This document shows, piece after piece, positions 6,256 to 6,928 of a stretch of DNA of 6,928 nt. Where the stretch lies: the NCBI GenBank assembly GCA_035527255.1, contig DATLAW010000198.1, positions 1 through 6,928 of the forward strand, in the 5' to 3' direction. Below the pieces are notes generated by a model, which searched no databases, was not told the DNA's origin, and worked only from the letters and a program-made list of their open reading frames with translations. Each line of letters opens with the position of its first letter. The stretch's first letter is position 1. The DNA comes from Thermohalobaculum sp035527255 (lineage in GTDB: Bacteria > Pseudomonadota > Alphaproteobacteria > Rhodobacterales > Rhodobacteraceae). Position numbers and translations under genes: made by a program.

Positions 6256-6686
6256 ACAACGCAGCGGCCTCGGCGCCGCCAGTCGAAATGCTTGAGGTCA
6301 ATTGGTCCGCTCCGCCGCCCAAAATCGCGCCCGGAACCTCGCCCGGACGCGGCCGAGGCCTGTTCGCCACCGCGCCGATCGCCGCTGGGGACGTCATCGA
6401 CCGCGTCTGTACAATCCCGCTCACCAGTGCGCAATGCGATGCGCTCGAAGGCATCCTGCCACTCGGCGACTATTACTTCCGCCATCCGATGAACGCGGAA
6501 GAAGGGCTGTTGTTGTTGGGACTGGTCAGCCTCGCCAACCACTCGGACGACCCGAATGCATCCGTGCGGTTTGCGCAAAGCGAGAACGTAGGCTGGATCG
6601 CCGAGCTTGTCGCACTTCGCCCAATCACGCCACACGCCGAGATCACACACCGCTACAGATGCGCCCCCTGGTTTCAGCTCGCCTAG
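6252..6686 (+). CDS. SET-domain protein, predicted lysine-type N-methyltransferase
   Basis: This 144-residue protein overlaps the previous gene by four bases (ATGA). SET domains transfer methyl groups from S-adenosylmethionine to lysine side-chain amines. The canonical blocks appear in order: GRGRGLFA (residues 32-39) followed by IAAGDVI at the N-terminal SET edge, the SAM/pseudoknot motif NHSDDPN starting at Asn96-His97, and ALRPI with EITHRY ending in the presumed catalytic Tyr135. The usual form of that last block is GEEITYDY, so HAEITHRY is a variant, though the Tyr is kept. The size matches short stand-alone bacterial SET proteins, and no extra domain is present. The C-terminus (YRCAPWF) has one Cys but no full post-SET zinc cluster. 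In this operon the target could be the beta-lysine-type product itself, a protein, or one of the operon enzymes; the sequence does not decide. It is the last gene of the operon. Confidence 0.85.
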   Translation: MNNAAASAPPVEMLEVNWSAPPPKIAPGTSPGRGRGLFATAPIAAGDVIDRVCTIPLTSAQCDALEGILPLGDYYFRHPMNAEEGLLLLGLVSLANHSDDPNASVRFAQSENVGWIAELVALRPITPHAEITHRYRCAPWFQLA

Positions 6687-6810
6687 CGCAAACGGTTTAA
6701 TCTGGCCGCCGATTTTACGGGCGAGATATTTCCCTGAGGTACGCCGAGTCAAGCTGTTAAAGGTTGTCGGTTTCATTGTATCGTTTGCCGAGCGTTAGAG
6801 CGTTATCCAT
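6687..6810. other. intergenic spacer between the operon end and the IS630-family element
   Basis: This short non-coding stretch is richer in A/T than the operon. No GC-rich hairpin followed by a T-run was seen, so no intrinsic terminator can be called. Its right end carries the tandem octamer listed separately, which probably marks the junction with the IS630-family element. A minus-strand open frame starting at 6776 crosses it and continues through the SET gene, but the overlap makes it an unlikely gene. Confidence 0.45.
6790..6805. repeat. perfect tandem octamer GAGCGTTA x2 at the presumed IS630 end
   Basis: GAGCGTTA occurs twice back to back (6790-6797 and 6798-6805), just outside the stop codon of the minus-strand transposase. 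IS630-family elements insert at and duplicate a TA dinucleotide. The TA at 6796-6797 could be the target copy, with GAGCGTTATCC as the outer end of the terminal inverted repeat. The element's other end lies outside the window, so this assignment is unproven. Confidence 0.4.
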
Positions 6811-6928
6811 CTATTCCGGCTCATATCCTGCGGCGGTGAAGTAGTTTTTGCATTCGTCCGGGGTGAAGGCGCCGAGGATCTCACCGACCTTGTTCCAGAG
6901 CGCCTCCTTTGTTCGGGCGGCAGCCTTG
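6811..6928 (-). CDS. IS630-family transposase, C-terminal part (runs off window edge)
   Basis: Reading the minus strand inward from the window end gives 38 residues and a TAG (complement of 6811-6813). Recognisable pieces are AAARTKEALWNKVGEIL, then AFTPDECKNYFTAAGY. This is the characteristic C-terminal tail of IS630/Tc1-mariner-related DDE transposases in Alphaproteobacteria, which normally follows the catalytic Glu and the region with NPVE. The part inside the window has no stop or frameshift, so the gene may be whole, but the catalytic domain lies outside and cannot be judged. It faces the operon tail-to-tail and is followed by a presumed terminal repeat, marking the right edge of the operon-bearing segment. 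Confidence 0.75.
   Translation of the reverse strand, partial: KAAARTKEALWNKVGEILGAFTPDECKNYFTAAGYEPE

Noticed and set aside
6204..6776. Minus-strand frame of 190 codons beginning MKPTTFNSLTRR
   Set aside because: The first ~30 codons look fairly protein-like, but the rest lies antisense to the whole SET gene, no ribosome binding site was seen before it, and the plus-strand gene has clear motifs. A real short relic at 6687-6776 cannot be excluded.

Overview
This is a GC-rich stretch of bacterial DNA. Codon use in the core genes strongly favours G or C at the third position. Together with the insertion-sequence (IS) remnants at both ends, this fits an accessory island of an alphaproteobacterium such as a Bradyrhizobium/Rhodopseudomonas relative. 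That assignment is an inference from style and composition, because no rRNA or taxonomic marker gene is present.

Layout. Positions 1-222 hold a frameshifted fragment of an IS3-family OrfA transposase. Positions 223-642 contain no confident gene, only a possible small membrane peptide ORF (468-641). Positions 643-6686 are one tightly packed plus-strand operon of five genes whose ends overlap or lie 1-3 bases apart. In order they are a lysine 2,3-aminomutase-like radical SAM/PLP enzyme, two consecutive and mutually divergent D-Ala-D-Ala-ligase-like ATP-grasp ligases, a 753-residue GNAT / acetylpolyamine-amidohydrolase-like deacetylase / GNAT fusion, and a small SET-domain protein. Positions 6687-6810 are non-coding. 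From 6811 to the window end a minus-strand IS630-family transposase C-terminus runs off the edge.

How the genes may work together. The aminomutase keeps the residues that bind the lysine side-chain amine and should make beta-lysine from L-lysine. ATP-grasp ligases normally join a carboxylate to an amine or another nucleophile, so the pair could build a short beta-lysine-containing peptide or amide. The fusion protein carries two predicted amine acetyltransferase domains and a zinc deacetylase domain with its catalytic residues intact, so N-acetyl groups may be added and later removed within one polypeptide, either as protection and deprotection or as switching. The SET protein could methylate a lysine-type amine on the product or on a protein. 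Each domain assignment is well supported by motifs. The combined pathway and its product are not known to me and are the main point of interest. No transporter, regulator or recognisable precursor peptide lies in the window, and no promoter or terminator could be assigned with confidence.
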